A stretch of DNA of 64,000 nucleotides from the IMG/VR virus record IMGVR_UViG_3300027859_000890, positions 1 to 64,000 of that record, one strand, 5' to 3'. Source of the DNA: a virus. Every line of letters begins with the position of its first letter. Within the stretch, counting starts at the first letter, position 1. Of the stretch, positions 8,455 through 16,033 are shown in pieces. A program made the position numbers and the translations under genes. The notes below the pieces were generated by a model that saw only the letters and a list, made by a program, of their open reading frames with translations, did not search any database and had not been told where the DNA came from.

Positions 8455-8751
8455 CTATTTAGTTTTAGTACCGCTTACAAAGTCGTAGAACATATTAGCA
8501 GCCTCTAGCACTTTGTCAGCGCCTGGCACTTCTGGCATTGTAACTTCTGTTACAACTTCGTCACCATCTTTTTTCATAGTGGTTTCAAACTGACCCCACT
8601 TAGCGTGATAGTCTTGCCATACATTGTTCTGTGCGAACTCTAATACTTTTGTGCGGATTTCGTAACCGTTTTTATTTGTTTTAACAGTTGGCATTACGTT
8701 TTTCATCATATCTGCAAACTGCTCAAAGTTTCTGGTCATCTGTTCTGTCAT
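8455..8751 (-). CDS. Small helical protein, phasin-like at best
   Basis: 98 residues, almost entirely amphipathic helix (MTRNFEQFADMMKNVMP ... ADKVLEAANMFYDFVSG). The length and pattern recall phasin-type proteins of alphaproteobacteria, but no diagnostic motif is visible. It has its own strong sigma70-like promoter with an overlapping dyad, so it is probably an early, regulated gene. Confidence 0.55.
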   Translation of the reverse strand: MTEQMTRNFEQFADMMKNVMPTVKTNKNGYEIRTKVLEFAQNNVWQDYHAKWGQFETTMKKDGDEVVTEVTMPEVPGADKVLEAANMFYDFVSGTKTK

Positions 8752-8793
8752 TTTTTTGTCTCCCTGTGTGTGTGACTGTTGGCTAATACTTTC

Positions 8794-8822
8794 ATATTAG
8801 CCTAACAATCTATTTATGTCAA
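8794..8822 (-). promoter_or_regulatory. Sigma70-like promoter with dyad over the -10
   Basis: On the minus strand TTGACA (8817-8822), a 17-base spacer and TAATAT (8794-8799). A perfect seven-base dyad GGCTAAT / ATTAGCC spans 8781-8802 over the -10. A late core CATAAATA (8811-8818) overlaps the -35 and spacer. Possibly a promoter used both early and late. Confidence 0.75.
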
Positions 8823-8831
8823 GACTTTTTT

Positions 8832-9005
8832 TCAGTCACGAAGTTTGGTAAGCTCTATCATAGTGCGTTTCGCTTCCTCGTGATACCCCTGTCTTGATAG
8901 TTCCGCCGCCGCTCTGCTGTATCCTGCTATCATCATAGTACGTTCTATTGAAGACCACAAGCCCGACAATGGCGAAAAGACATAGTTTTTTACAATAGTT
9001 GTCAT
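8832..9005 (-). CDS. Small 57-residue partner of the DUF1127 protein
   Basis: 57 residues, start in a TAATG overlap with the DUF1127 gene just upstream. It contains SIERTMMIAGYSRAAAEL and RQGYHEEAKRTMIEL, resembling small alphaproteobacterial proteins that accompany DUF1127. The coupled start and plausible composition make it real. Probably a host-derived regulatory or RNA-binding small protein; function unproven. Confidence 0.7.
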   Translation of the reverse strand: MTTIVKNYVFSPLSGLWSSIERTMMIAGYSRAAAELSRQGYHEEAKRTMIELTKLRD

Positions 9006-9253
9006 TAAACCGATCCTTTAAGATTTGGATTAACCTCAAGACCTGGCCAAGCTGGACTTGGCAAAGACTTAAGATTCTCTCTTAGGATGTCTTCGGCATA
9101 TTGATTAGCTAGGTGACGTATTTCACCACGTGCAATGCCTATGTCATTTAGTTCGTGATTTGTAAGAGCAGATAGCTCTTTGATGGTTGATCTTGCAGCT
9201 TTTCTAGCTTGCATTCTTACTCGTAGAGTATGTAGCCAATTTAAAATTGTCAT
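9005..9253 (-). CDS. DUF1127 family protein
   Basis: 82 residues with the DUF1127 core near residues 25-45: STIKELSALTNHELNDIGI followed by ARGEIRH. DUF1127 proteins are small Arg-rich proteins abundant in alphaproteobacteria, some tied to RNA turnover and phosphate or carbon metabolism. Finding one in a phage suggests capture from the host. It is first in a two-gene leftward unit, opposite the PiT-like transporter at 9533. Confidence 0.85.
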   Translation of the reverse strand: MTILNWLHTLRVRMQARKAARSTIKELSALTNHELNDIGIARGEIRHLANQYAEDILRENLKSLPSPAWPGLEVNPNLKGSV

Positions 9254-9532
9254 TTTTGTTTTCCTATCTATATGTATATGTGTGATCCGAGTCTAACACT
9301 TAACTGCTAGTTTTACTCCTTCTACAACTATACTTAGCATTGATACCTGACAAAATCAATCAATTTTAGTGCAAAGACGTTATGCGTGTACTGCATACCT
9401 ATGCGTTATATTAGCGCATACCAAATTGTCATAAAACTGTTACAATTTTTTCGTTGACAAAATAATAAGTAGTCGTGTAACATTCAGTTACTTGTGAGCG
9501 ACGGGGTAAAGCCGTCAAGCAAAGGAGACAAA
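9254..9532. promoter_or_regulatory. Divergent control region with sigma70-like promoter and leader hairpin
   Basis: 279 bases between DUF1127 and the transporter. Rightward: TTGACA at 9454-9459 with a weak TGTAAC -10 at 9476-9481, then a leader hairpin GACGG / CCGTC (9500-9516) just before the AAAGGAG site. Leftward: a possible TTGTCA...TATAGT pair near 9327-9355 with a short spacer. Imperfect repeats of TATGCG and GCGCATA at 9380-9420 may be regulator sites. No gene seen. Confidence 0.55.
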
Positions 9533-10492
9533 ATGGAACTACTCACTATATGGATGCTCATTGGCTTTTTATTCGCAGCCTATGCAGTTATCGCAAACGA
9601 TTCAGTCCAGACGTTAGGAACGTGGATTGCATCAAACAACGATCGTTTTCACTGGAGAACAATGTGGGCAGCCGCTTCGGCTGTTTTATTATATACAATC
9701 TGGTATGGATGGTATATCAACGGAGGCGACATAAGTTATGGTCGTCTAAACAAAATCCCATTTCAAGAAATACAATGGTATCACGCAGCCGCACCTGGTG
9801 TGTTGTTAATCTTAACACGCATTGGTGTGCCAGTATCAACAAGTTTCTTGGTGCTATCAGCATTTGCAAGCACATTTATATTAGAAAAAATGCTGATGAA
9901 ATCTATGATGGGTTATGCTGTGGCAGCAGTGGCAGCTTATGCAATATGGATTGTGGTAAGCAAACTACTGGATGAAGCAAAGCCAGTCAAAGAAGAACAC
10001 AAACGCTATTGGCGTATAGGACAATGGGTAACAACAGGCTTCCTATGGTTCACTTGGTTGTCACACGATATGGCAAACATTGCAGTGTTCCTGCCTAGAC
10101 AACTACCTGTCGATCTTATGATACTGATTAGTGTTGTATTTGTAGGCGGACTATATTATATGTTCCGTGAAGGCGGCGGTAAGATACAGAACATCGTTAT
10201 TGAAAAGCACAACACAAGATATGTTCGTAGTGCTACAATAATTGATGCTGTCTACTGGTTGATACTTTGGTTCTTTAAAGAGCTCAACGACATTCCAATG
10301 TCAACAACTTGGGTATTCGTTGGTTTGCTATGTGGTAGAGAACTAGCAATGGCAACAGTAACAGGCAAGCACAAATTCAAAACAGTGTTTCCGCTTGTCA
10401 CTAGAGACTTTTTCAAAATGATGATAGGACTAGGAGCGTCAGTAGCTATTGTTCTTATGATCCATTATGTGATTGTGCCTAACGGACTATAA
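9533..10492 (+). CDS. PiT (Pho4)-like phosphate transporter-related membrane protein
   Basis: 319 residues from the ATG at 9533 (AAAGGAG site; the GTG at 9494 is inside the leader hairpin). About nine membrane helices. Two inverted-repeat-like signatures of PiT transporters are recognisable: ANDSVQTLGTW near residue 22 and SHDMANIAVF near residue 180, plus GVPVSTSFLVLSAFAS, which recalls the PiT G-x-P-V-S-T segment. Bacterial PiT proteins are 420-500 residues, so this is a shortened or divergent member. Uptake of phosphate during infection is inferred. A divergent DUF1127 pair lies next door. Confidence 0.6.
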   Translation: MELLTIWMLIGFLFAAYAVIANDSVQTLGTWIASNNDRFHWRTMWAAASAVLLYTIWYGWYINGGDISYGRLNKIPFQEIQWYHAAAPGVLLILTRIGVPVSTSFLVLSAFASTFILEKMLMKSMMGYAVAAVAAYAIWIVVSKLLDEAKPVKEEHKRYWRIGQWVTTGFLWFTWLSHDMANIAVFLPRQLPVDLMILISVVFVGGLYYMFREGGGKIQNIVIEKHNTRYVRSATIIDAVYWLILWFFKELNDIPMSTTWVFVGLLCGRELAMATVTGKHKFKTVFPLVTRDFFKMMIGLGASVAIVLMIHYVIVPNGL

Positions 10493-10495
10493 ATA
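10488..10495 (+). promoter_or_regulatory. T4-type late promoter core
   Basis: Perfect TATAAATA overlapping the transporter stop codon, 23 bases upstream of the peroxiredoxin ATG. Confidence 0.75.
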
Positions 10496-10518
10496 AATAT
10501 GTCACAGGAGACACACAT

Positions 10519-11052
10519 ATGATTGAAGGATTCAGACCACCAAACACGACATTTCAAACTCGTGTCAGAGACGAAAGCGTAGAAGGCAACAACCCTTATC
10601 GTTGGCAACAACTTACTAGCGATGAATTGTTTGCAAACAAGCGTGTGGTACTATTCAGTTTACCTGGAGCATTTACACCAACTTGTTCTGATTATCAATT
10701 ACCAGGCTTTGAAGAAAATTACGATAACATTCGTAATCAAGACATTGACGAAATATACTGTATAAGCGTCAATGATGCATTTGTTATGAATGCTTGGGCT
10801 AAAGTAATGGACATTCAAAATGTTAAAGTTATACCAGATGGTTCTGGTAACTTTACACGTTTTATGGGTATGCTAATTGGTAAGAACCATTTAGGCTTTG
10901 GTATGCGAAGTTGGAGGTATATGTGTGTCTTAAACAATGGTGTAGTTGAAAAATGGTGGCAGGAACCTGGCATCAACAACAACGGTGAGGATGAAGATCC
11001 TTACGAACAAACTACACCTGCAAATTGTATTGACTATTTAAGTAGAGACTGA
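10519..11052 (+). CDS. Peroxiredoxin (Prx5-like)
   Basis: 177 residues of thioredoxin-fold peroxiredoxin. The peroxidatic Cys lies in SLPGAFTPTCSDYQLPGF near residue 54, followed by DEIYCISVNDAFVMNAW typical of the Prx5/AhpE-like group. It reduces hydrogen peroxide and alkyl hydroperoxides using glutaredoxin or thioredoxin; a glutaredoxin is encoded at 25659. It has a late promoter and a CAGGAG site and is followed by its own terminator. Confidence 0.88.
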   Translation: MIEGFRPPNTTFQTRVRDESVEGNNPYRWQQLTSDELFANKRVVLFSLPGAFTPTCSDYQLPGFEENYDNIRNQDIDEIYCISVNDAFVMNAWAKVMDIQNVKVIPDGSGNFTRFMGMLIGKNHLGFGMRSWRYMCVLNNGVVEKWWQEPGINNNGEDEDPYEQTTPANCIDYLSRD

Positions 11053-11081
11053 TACAGTCGGGTTGTGCCGTAATACACACG

Positions 11082-11111
11082 TAGGGTGCCAAGGTTAGCA
11101 CCCTATTTTTA
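11082..11111 (+). terminator. Rho-independent terminator
   Basis: Eight-base stem TAGGGTGC / GCACCCTA with an eight-base loop, then TTTTTATATTTT. It follows the peroxiredoxin gene by 29 bases. Confidence 0.85.
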
Positions 11112-11147
11112 TATTTTAGATAATTAATAATGAGTAGGAAGGAAAAT

Positions 11148-11669
11148 ATGCATCAAGGACCTTTTTGGTATGAACTAGATCATTGTATTACTGAAGACTT
11201 TAGAAAGAAAATGCTAAAAGTTGCAAAGAAAGTAACATACACTAGATACGGCCAGTACGCAAAAAAAGACAAAGAAAGAACTATGCACGGCATTAGTAGA
11301 AATGTTGGTTACCTTGATATAAAACCTTTGTTAAAATGTGTTAACATACTTCCTCACAATGTTTATCTATTACACAATCCTCCACACGATCCTGTTCCAA
11401 GGCATATTGACTTTGTGCAATATACAAAGAAGACCAGCAGTATCAGTTGGTATCTATCTCCTTCACTGGATTTGTTTGCACCAGTTGACTTCTTTGATGC
11501 AGATGAAAATAAGCATACATACTATTATAAAGAGAACGCTGTGATATTAAATACAGGAGAGTGGATTCATAGTGTAACCAACAACGAACACGATAGGTAT
11601 ATGCTTCAGTTTGCTTACGAAGAACCTATTGATTGGGTAATTGAGAACGTGAGGTTCTCACCAATGTAA
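11148..11669 (+). CDS. 2OG-Fe(II) oxygenase-like protein
   Basis: 173 residues from the ATG at 11148, which has GGAAGG upstream; the ATG at 11130 has none. The double-stranded beta-helix iron ligands look present: PRHIDF (H-x-D) near residue 88 and GEWIHSVTNN (distal His) near residue 140, followed by an Arg at a plausible cosubstrate position. Small prolyl- or aspartyl-hydroxylase-like proteins of this kind are frequent in marine phages. The target is unknown. Confidence 0.6.
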   Translation: MHQGPFWYELDHCITEDFRKKMLKVAKKVTYTRYGQYAKKDKERTMHGISRNVGYLDIKPLLKCVNILPHNVYLLHNPPHDPVPRHIDFVQYTKKTSSISWYLSPSLDLFAPVDFFDADENKHTYYYKENAVILNTGEWIHSVTNNEHDRYMLQFAYEEPIDWVIENVRFSPM

Positions 11670-11688
11670 ATGTAATTAGGAGGGCAAA

Positions 11689-12447
11689 ATGATTACAGAA
11701 ATGAAATTTATGGAACGTAGTTTGTTATTTGCAAAGTTAGCAAGCATTGCTTACAATGACGATGTAAATCAAGTTAAGAAAGACGTAAAAAAATTAGGCT
11801 TTACAACTGTAGAGTTTTACAACAACGAAGGCGCACAGGCATATAGATTTATGAACAAAGAAGATTTGGTTATTGCTTGTAGAGGTACACAACCTAGCGA
11901 GTTCAATGATATCAAAGCAGATCTAAAAGCAACACCTGTAATAGCAGAAACTGTTAGCAGAGTACACAGAGGATTCAAAGCAGAAGTAGACGAACTTTGG
12001 CCTATGGTGCTAGAAGATATAAACCGCAAAGCAAATGAAAAAAAGAAACTGTGGTTTTGTGGACACAGTTTAGGTGCCGCTATGGCAACTATTATGTCAA
12101 GCCGTTGTCATCTGTATGCTGACATCAATCCTGTTGAAGAATTATATACATTTGGGTCGCCACGTGTAGGTTGGAGAGGATATTGCAACAGTTTAAGCGT
12201 ATCACATCACCGTTGGGTAAACAATAATGACATAGTTACAAGGGTACCACTAGCATTAATGGGCTACGTACATCACGGCACAGAGCATTATATGAATGCT
12301 TATGGCTTAGAGCGTAAACTTACAGCGTGGCAAAGAACAAAAGATCGCTGGAGAGGTATGTGGATGGGTATAAAACAAGGCGGTATTGACAGCTTCTCAG
12401 ATCACAGTATGGTCAACTACGTAGCCAACATAGAAAAAATGTTATAA
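11689..12447 (+). CDS. Class 3 lipase
   Basis: 252 residues with alpha/beta-hydrolase features: CRGTQPSEFND near residue 64, the nucleophile elbow CGHSLGAAMA near residue 125, YTFGSPRVG near residue 155, the catalytic Asp in NNDIVTRVP and a C-terminal SDHSMVNYV with the His. These match lipase family 3 (triacylglycerol or phospholipid ester hydrolysis). No signal peptide, so it would act in the cytoplasm or on the inner membrane face. Strong AGGAGGG site. Confidence 0.85.
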   Translation: MITEMKFMERSLLFAKLASIAYNDDVNQVKKDVKKLGFTTVEFYNNEGAQAYRFMNKEDLVIACRGTQPSEFNDIKADLKATPVIAETVSRVHRGFKAEVDELWPMVLEDINRKANEKKKLWFCGHSLGAAMATIMSSRCHLYADINPVEELYTFGSPRVGWRGYCNSLSVSHHRWVNNNDIVTRVPLALMGYVHHGTEHYMNAYGLERKLTAWQRTKDRWRGMWMGIKQGGIDSFSDHSMVNYVANIEKML

Positions 12448-12450
12448 ATA
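12443..12450 (+). promoter_or_regulatory. Late promoter core, predicts leaderless mRNA
   Basis: Perfect TATAAATA ending four bases before the ATG at 12455 and overlapping the lipase stop. Confidence 0.7.
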
Positions 12451-12454
12451 CTAT

Positions 12455-12709
12455 ATGAGAAAACGCACTAGAAGTATATTAGAAGAATTAAGCAATTTCC
12501 GTGTTGAAGAACGCGGCGATGACTTTATCCAGACAACTGGCACTAACATAATTGATAGTGCGGTAAACTTGCTTGAGCAAGTACATAAACTTTATGACGC
12601 TGACCAAGCAATTGATCTTGAAAGAAGATTAATTAACAGCATAAAAGCAGGCAGTAGTAAAAAGTTTAAAGTTGGTGTAGAAAAAATCAAAGAGAGCAAA
12701 CGTAAATGA
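12455..12709 (+). CDS. Small charged helical protein
   Basis: 84 residues, helical and charged, starting MRKRTRSILEELSNFRVEE. No known family. The late promoter core is so close that its mRNA should start at the ATG. It overlaps the next gene by ATGA, so the two are probably made together, possibly as internal virion proteins. Confidence 0.65.
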   Translation: MRKRTRSILEELSNFRVEERGDDFIQTTGTNIIDSAVNLLEQVHKLYDADQAIDLERRLINSIKAGSSKKFKVGVEKIKESKRK

Positions 12710-13575
12710 ATTTCATAAAAGAGTTACAAGAGTCAAGAATGACTCGAGACGCAAGAAATCAACGTTTGCTTACCTACACTGACTGCAAAGAAAAAGCATA
12801 CCTAACTATATTGTGTTTACAAGCAATGCGTTACTATCGTAAACACAAAACAGATGCAATGAAGTATGCATACAAAACTGTGATGTTTAGAGAGTACAAC
12901 CGTTTTAGAATAGACAGCACTGATTTGTATAACTTATATCATTTTATTACTGGTGACGAATCTGCACTAAAGAAATTAAGAAATCCAGGTGCTGCCGCAA
13001 AAGAACGTAGAACTACTGTAATCAGCATTGGTAAGTTGAATGGCTTTCTAAGACGTATGGCTAGTGGTGACAGCGTTACACCAGAAGATATAAAAGCATT
13101 GGCTTTAATTGAATCTGATTTAGATATATCAAACCCACACTATAGAGAAATACGTAGAAGGCTCAACACGTTTGATACTGATACACAAGCAGAAAGAAAA
13201 ACAACAATCACTAGGTTACTGTTTGCCGCTAGAAGCAAATTAAGTGATAGTGATGTTATGCCAATGTTCAGTAAGTTTGCTGGCGATAATAACTTAGAAG
13301 ATTTCAGTGCTACTGACCCAGAGCCAAAAATAAGCACACCAGATAAAATGGGTATGGCAGATGTGCAAATGTATAGATTGATACTGCCTGTAAACAGTTT
13401 ACCTTTTGTAAGCCGTTTTTTGAATATGATAAGCAAAGGTAAGACAATTCCAGCAAATATTGCGGCAAGTTACTATCCTTTGGTAATGATTGTACACGAT
13501 ATAGTCAAAGCAGGGCCTGCATACATAGATCAGCTGAAAATATTGCATAATCGTGCAAAAAAAGCCCGTAAGTAA
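12706..13575 (+). CDS. Phage protein, possibly virion-associated, 289 residues
   Basis: Basic, mostly helical protein starting MNFIKELQESR, a leader like other possible capsid-targeted proteins here. No enzyme motif is seen. The mid-region holds helical pairs rich in Arg/Lys and the C-terminus is a basic tail (HNRAKKARK). Its position between a leaderless late gene and a strongly expressed virion-type gene favours a structural or injected role. Confidence 0.6.
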   Translation: MNFIKELQESRMTRDARNQRLLTYTDCKEKAYLTILCLQAMRYYRKHKTDAMKYAYKTVMFREYNRFRIDSTDLYNLYHFITGDESALKKLRNPGAAAKERRTTVISIGKLNGFLRRMASGDSVTPEDIKALALIESDLDISNPHYREIRRRLNTFDTDTQAERKTTITRLLFAARSKLSDSDVMPMFSKFAGDNNLEDFSATDPEPKISTPDKMGMADVQMYRLILPVNSLPFVSRFLNMISKGKTIPANIAASYYPLVMIVHDIVKAGPAYIDQLKILHNRAKKARK

Positions 13576-13594
13576 CCATTTTTTACTTTTCCGA

Positions 13595-13601
13595 CTAAAT
13601 A
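13595..13601 (+). promoter_or_regulatory. Late promoter core
   Basis: CTAAATA, 57 bases upstream of the gene at 13659, in the gap 13576-13658. Confidence 0.55.
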
Positions 13602-13658
13602 CAATATACAAAAGTCCACAGAGAGTGGGCAGTCATTTAGAGAAATAAGGAGAAAAAA

Positions 13659-13997
13659 ATGGCAACACCAGTAGGAGAAACAAGAGGCGGCACCGGCCAC
13701 ACTCACGGTACACAGGAAAGCGTAGCTAACCTAAAGTGTATGGAACTAGACGCAGCAGCGAACATCTCAGCAAAAGGCGGAGTAGGTTCAACTATCGAAG
13801 CAATGGTACAAGAAGCACAGCCTTTGATGTATGTATCAACAGGTTCAGCAGGTAAAATTTTTACCATCGTTGACGGACACTCAACATCAGCAGCAGATCT
13901 ACAAGTTAGACTACGTGCATTAGGAACAGTTGATTCAATCGACTTATCAAACGCACTTGTTGTAGAGCGTGATCTAGACGCATTTGACGCATCATAA
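13659..13997 (+). CDS. Small virion-type protein, strongly expressed
   Basis: 112 residues, Gly/Ala/Ser/Thr-rich with alternating strands (AQPLMYVSTGSAGKIFTIVDG), as seen in small phage capsid-decoration or head proteins. The ribosome site AAGGAG is ideal, a late core lies upstream and a strong terminator follows 21 bases after the stop, so it is made alone in large amount. Identity as a head-decoration protein is a guess. Confidence 0.6.
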   Translation: MATPVGETRGGTGHTHGTQESVANLKCMELDAAANISAKGGVGSTIEAMVQEAQPLMYVSTGSAGKIFTIVDGHSTSAADLQVRLRALGTVDSIDLSNALVVERDLDAFDAS

Positions 13998-14018
13998 GAT
14001 AGCGTTATAACAAAAAAG

Positions 14019-14048
14019 AAGCGTCACTTTTACAGTGGCGCTTTTTTT
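14019..14048 (+). terminator. Rho-independent terminator
   Basis: Stem AAGCGTCAC / GTGGCGCTT (one G-T pair) with a seven-base loop, followed by TTTTT. It isolates the virion-type gene from the next. Confidence 0.88.
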
Positions 14049-14053
14049 GTGAC

Positions 14054-14061
14054 TGTAAATA
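14054..14061 (+). promoter_or_regulatory. Late promoter core, predicts leaderless mRNA
   Basis: TGTAAATA ending four bases before the ATG at 14066, directly after a terminator. Confidence 0.65.
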
Positions 14062-14065
14062 GAGT

Positions 14066-14620
14066 ATGCGACACTTACCTAAAGAGCAAGTCACATTCAT
14101 ACATAATCCTAAGACAGCTGGCACCAGTATATCAAATTGGCTAGATTCTAACTTTGTAACTATTGAAGGACGCAAGCACGGACATATTGTAGAAGTAAAT
14201 GAATACTTTCCACGTACACAGAAAACATTTGGTGTTGTACGTAATCCTTGGGCAAGGATGGCAAGTTGGTATATGTTCAGTGATGGCGGCAGAACAAACT
14301 TCAAGCAATGGTTGTTGAGTAGGGTGAGCAACTTTGAAACTAATTTAAGCTATCAGCCTTTTTTACTTTGGGCTCGTAATTGGTATAGATTGCATACTCC
14401 ACAGCACAGTTGGTTTGGAACACATACAATTATACTTAAATACGAAACACTTGAAGATGACTTTGTACAGATACAGGAACTATTAGGTTGCGATAAGCCT
14501 TTACCTATGTTAAACTTGTCTAGAGAATATGAATACAAAGATTTATATACACCAGAATTACGAGATTTGATTTGGGATATATTTCTAAAAGATATTATTG
14601 AGTACGGCTATGCATACTAA
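14066..14620 (+). CDS. Sulfotransferase-family protein
   Basis: 184 residues. The 5'-phosphosulfate-binding loop is seen as FIHNPKTAGTSISNWL near residues 10-25, and the 3'-phosphate site as GVVRNPWARMASWYMF near residues 58-73. This is the pattern of carbohydrate sulfotransferases using PAPS. Such genes are frequent in marine T4-like phages; a role in decorating glycans on the virion or cell is inferred. The late core predicts translation without a leader. Confidence 0.78.
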   Translation: MRHLPKEQVTFIHNPKTAGTSISNWLDSNFVTIEGRKHGHIVEVNEYFPRTQKTFGVVRNPWARMASWYMFSDGGRTNFKQWLLSRVSNFETNLSYQPFLLWARNWYRLHTPQHSWFGTHTIILKYETLEDDFVQIQELLGCDKPLPMLNLSREYEYKDLYTPELRDLIWDIFLKDIIEYGYAY

Positions 14621-14984
14621 GTTTGAATTATATACTTCGGTTGATATAACAAACCACGTAAGAGCCTCACGAGAAGATAAACTTGTATACGGACAAAAAC
14701 AAAACTTTCTTACAGTTATAAACACAATAGGGCTAAGAGCTAACCCAACTATAGAAGAGGACCCTATAGTTACCAAGCACAAGGCATTTGGCAACAATGA
14801 TGCTTGGAAGTTATATTTTATTATAGAAGCAGAAGGTGCAGTAAATACTGAAATGTTAGAGCAAGACTTTATGTTTGTTCCATTTATTGCTGGACTTAAC
14901 GAAACACAAACTTTTGAAGAAGCAGTTTTTATTACGTCAGGAGACAAAATAAATATTCTTTTTGATACTTTAGGTGATAAATAA
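14610..14984 (+). CDS. Phage protein, 124 residues, unknown
   Basis: Beta-rich protein starting MHTKFELYTSVDIT, overlapping the previous stop by 11 bases; the frame also opens at a TTG at 14598. No signature residues point to a function. It shares a transcript with the sulfotransferase. Confidence 0.65.
   Translation: MHTKFELYTSVDITNHVRASREDKLVYGQKQNFLTVINTIGLRANPTIEEDPIVTKHKAFGNNDAWKLYFIIEAEGAVNTEMLEQDFMFVPFIAGLNETQTFEEAVFITSGDKINILFDTLGDK
14976..14983 (+). promoter_or_regulatory. T4-type late promoter core
   Basis: GATAAATA overlapping the end of the preceding gene; the first gene downstream starts at 15064. Confidence 0.65.
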
Positions 14985-14986
14985 TA

Positions 14987-15005
14987 TTACAGATGTGATC
15001 TGTAA
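14987..15005. promoter_or_regulatory. Perfect 8-base dyad at the predicted transcription start
   Basis: TTACAGAT-GTG-ATCTGTAA, a perfect inverted repeat that begins three bases after the late promoter core, so it covers the predicted start site and would also form a 5' hairpin in the RNA. Operator or RNA-stability element. The rest of the gap to 15064 shows only the ribosome site TTGGAG. Confidence 0.65.
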
Positions 15006-15063
15006 GGCATTTATTTAGGTAACGAAAAGGCTATTTCCTGTCGTAGAGCAATTGGAGTAATAA

Positions 15064-15294
15064 ATGTCGACATCTCAAATTGAAAAAGAAAGTTTAGAAG
15101 CTCACGTGGACCTATGCGCTCTGCGTTACGAGCAGTTTGAGAAGCGACTAAGTACAGTTGAAGAAAAGCTTGACGGCATTGCAGATCAAATGGCAGCAGG
15201 ACAACAAAGTTTAGTTAAAGTTATTATAGGAGCAGCAGGAACGATTGTAGCAGGTTTGCTATCAACTATCGTAGTCATAATCTTGCAAATGTAA
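15064..15294 (+). CDS. Coiled-coil protein with C-terminal membrane anchor, holin-like
   Basis: 76 residues: an N-terminal charged coiled coil (EKRLSTVEEKLDGIADQM) and a single C-terminal helix (IIGAAGTIVAGLLSTIVVII). This layout is common among small phage membrane proteins, including holin-like proteins. It leads a chain of five overlapping or abutting genes. Function not established. Confidence 0.65.
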   Translation: MSTSQIEKESLEAHVDLCALRYEQFEKRLSTVEEKLDGIADQMAAGQQSLVKVIIGAAGTIVAGLLSTIVVIILQM

Positions 15295-15297
15295 AAA

Positions 15298-15558
15298 ATG
15301 TTATTGAGAGAACTTTTTGAAAGACAAGTTTATGCAAAAAGAGGAAATCGTGTTGTAAGGAAATACAGATGTACTTCCGGACCACGTAAAGGTAGAACAG
15401 TTACAAACGTAGCACAATGCTTCGCTCCACCAGATGTTAAAAAAAGGGTTAGGTTAGCTATAACCAAAGCAAGACTAGGAAGCAAGATGACTCGCAAAGC
15501 AAAACGTACTAAAAAGACAAATGCAGCGAGTATAAGAGTAAAGGCGATGAACAGATGA
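15298..15558 (+). CDS. Small, very basic protein with MLLRELF N-terminus
   Basis: 86 residues, extremely Lys/Arg-rich, with two Cys (YRCTSGPRKGR and VAQCFAPPD). The N-terminus MLLRELFERQ matches that of the basic protein at 1797 and recalls T4 Alt. Probably a DNA-binding internal head protein brought in by a targeting leader; this is inference. Confidence 0.6.
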   Translation: MLLRELFERQVYAKRGNRVVRKYRCTSGPRKGRTVTNVAQCFAPPDVKKRVRLAITKARLGSKMTRKAKRTKKTNAASIRVKAMNR

Positions 15559-15824
15559 AAATTTCTGATTTAGAAAAACTAAAAGAAGCACCAATGGGAG
15601 ATCCTATTATGCAAGCACAAGATGCATTGCAAAAGGCAAAAGATGGTGTGGTCGCTATACAAGATCAAATGCGTCAACTAGCATTGCAAAAGAAATCAGC
15701 AGATGAACAAGTGAGAGCAGCAACCCTAGCGGTAGCCGCAGCTCGCAAAACAAAAGCGCAACAAGCGCAACAACCAGGTACAATGGGTGCTACTAACACC
15801 GTTGGCGGCACAACAGCAGTCTAA
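15555..15824 (+). CDS. Coiled-coil small protein
   Basis: 89 residues starting MKISDLEKLKEAP, then a long Gln/Ala/Lys helix (about 20-70) and a Gly/Thr tail. The ATGA overlap couples it to the gene before and TAATG to the gene after. Prohead core proteins of T4-like phages are small helical proteins of this kind; that identity is not proven. Confidence 0.6.
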   Translation: MKISDLEKLKEAPMGDPIMQAQDALQKAKDGVVAIQDQMRQLALQKKSADEQVRAATLAVAAARKTKAQQAQQPGTMGATNTVGGTTAV

Positions 15825-16033
15825 TGAATTTCAAAGAAATCACACAAGGTATAAACGTACAAATTTCTTTAGAGGAAAAGAAGTTATTGGAAAAAATGAA
15901 TACTCTATGTGATTACGCAGAATTTACAGAAAGACAACAATATGTTCTTGACAATTTAATAAGAAAAGATATAATAAAAAAAGTATTGTATCAAGGAAAG
16001 ACATACCTGGTTAATAATGCAGCACCTAGTTAA
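15824..16033 (+). CDS. Small protein with MNFKEI N-terminus
   Basis: 69 residues, start in a TAATG overlap. The N-terminus MNFKEITQG fits the leader pattern shared by several proteins here. The C-terminal half (RQQYVLDNLIRKDIIKKVLY) resembles a small winged-helix or helical hairpin. Function unknown. Confidence 0.55.
   Translation: MNFKEITQGINVQISLEEKKLLEKMNTLCDYAEFTERQQYVLDNLIRKDIIKKVLYQGKTYLVNNAAPS

Noticed and set aside
8836-9039. 67-codon frame on the minus strand
   Set aside because: It overlaps, in another frame, the better-supported 57-residue gene whose start is coupled to the DUF1127 stop.
9550-9975. 141-codon plus-strand frame inside the PiT-like transporter gene
   Set aside because: It is frame-shifted relative to a well-supported membrane protein and yields a Cys/Arg/Ser-rich product without a ribosome site.
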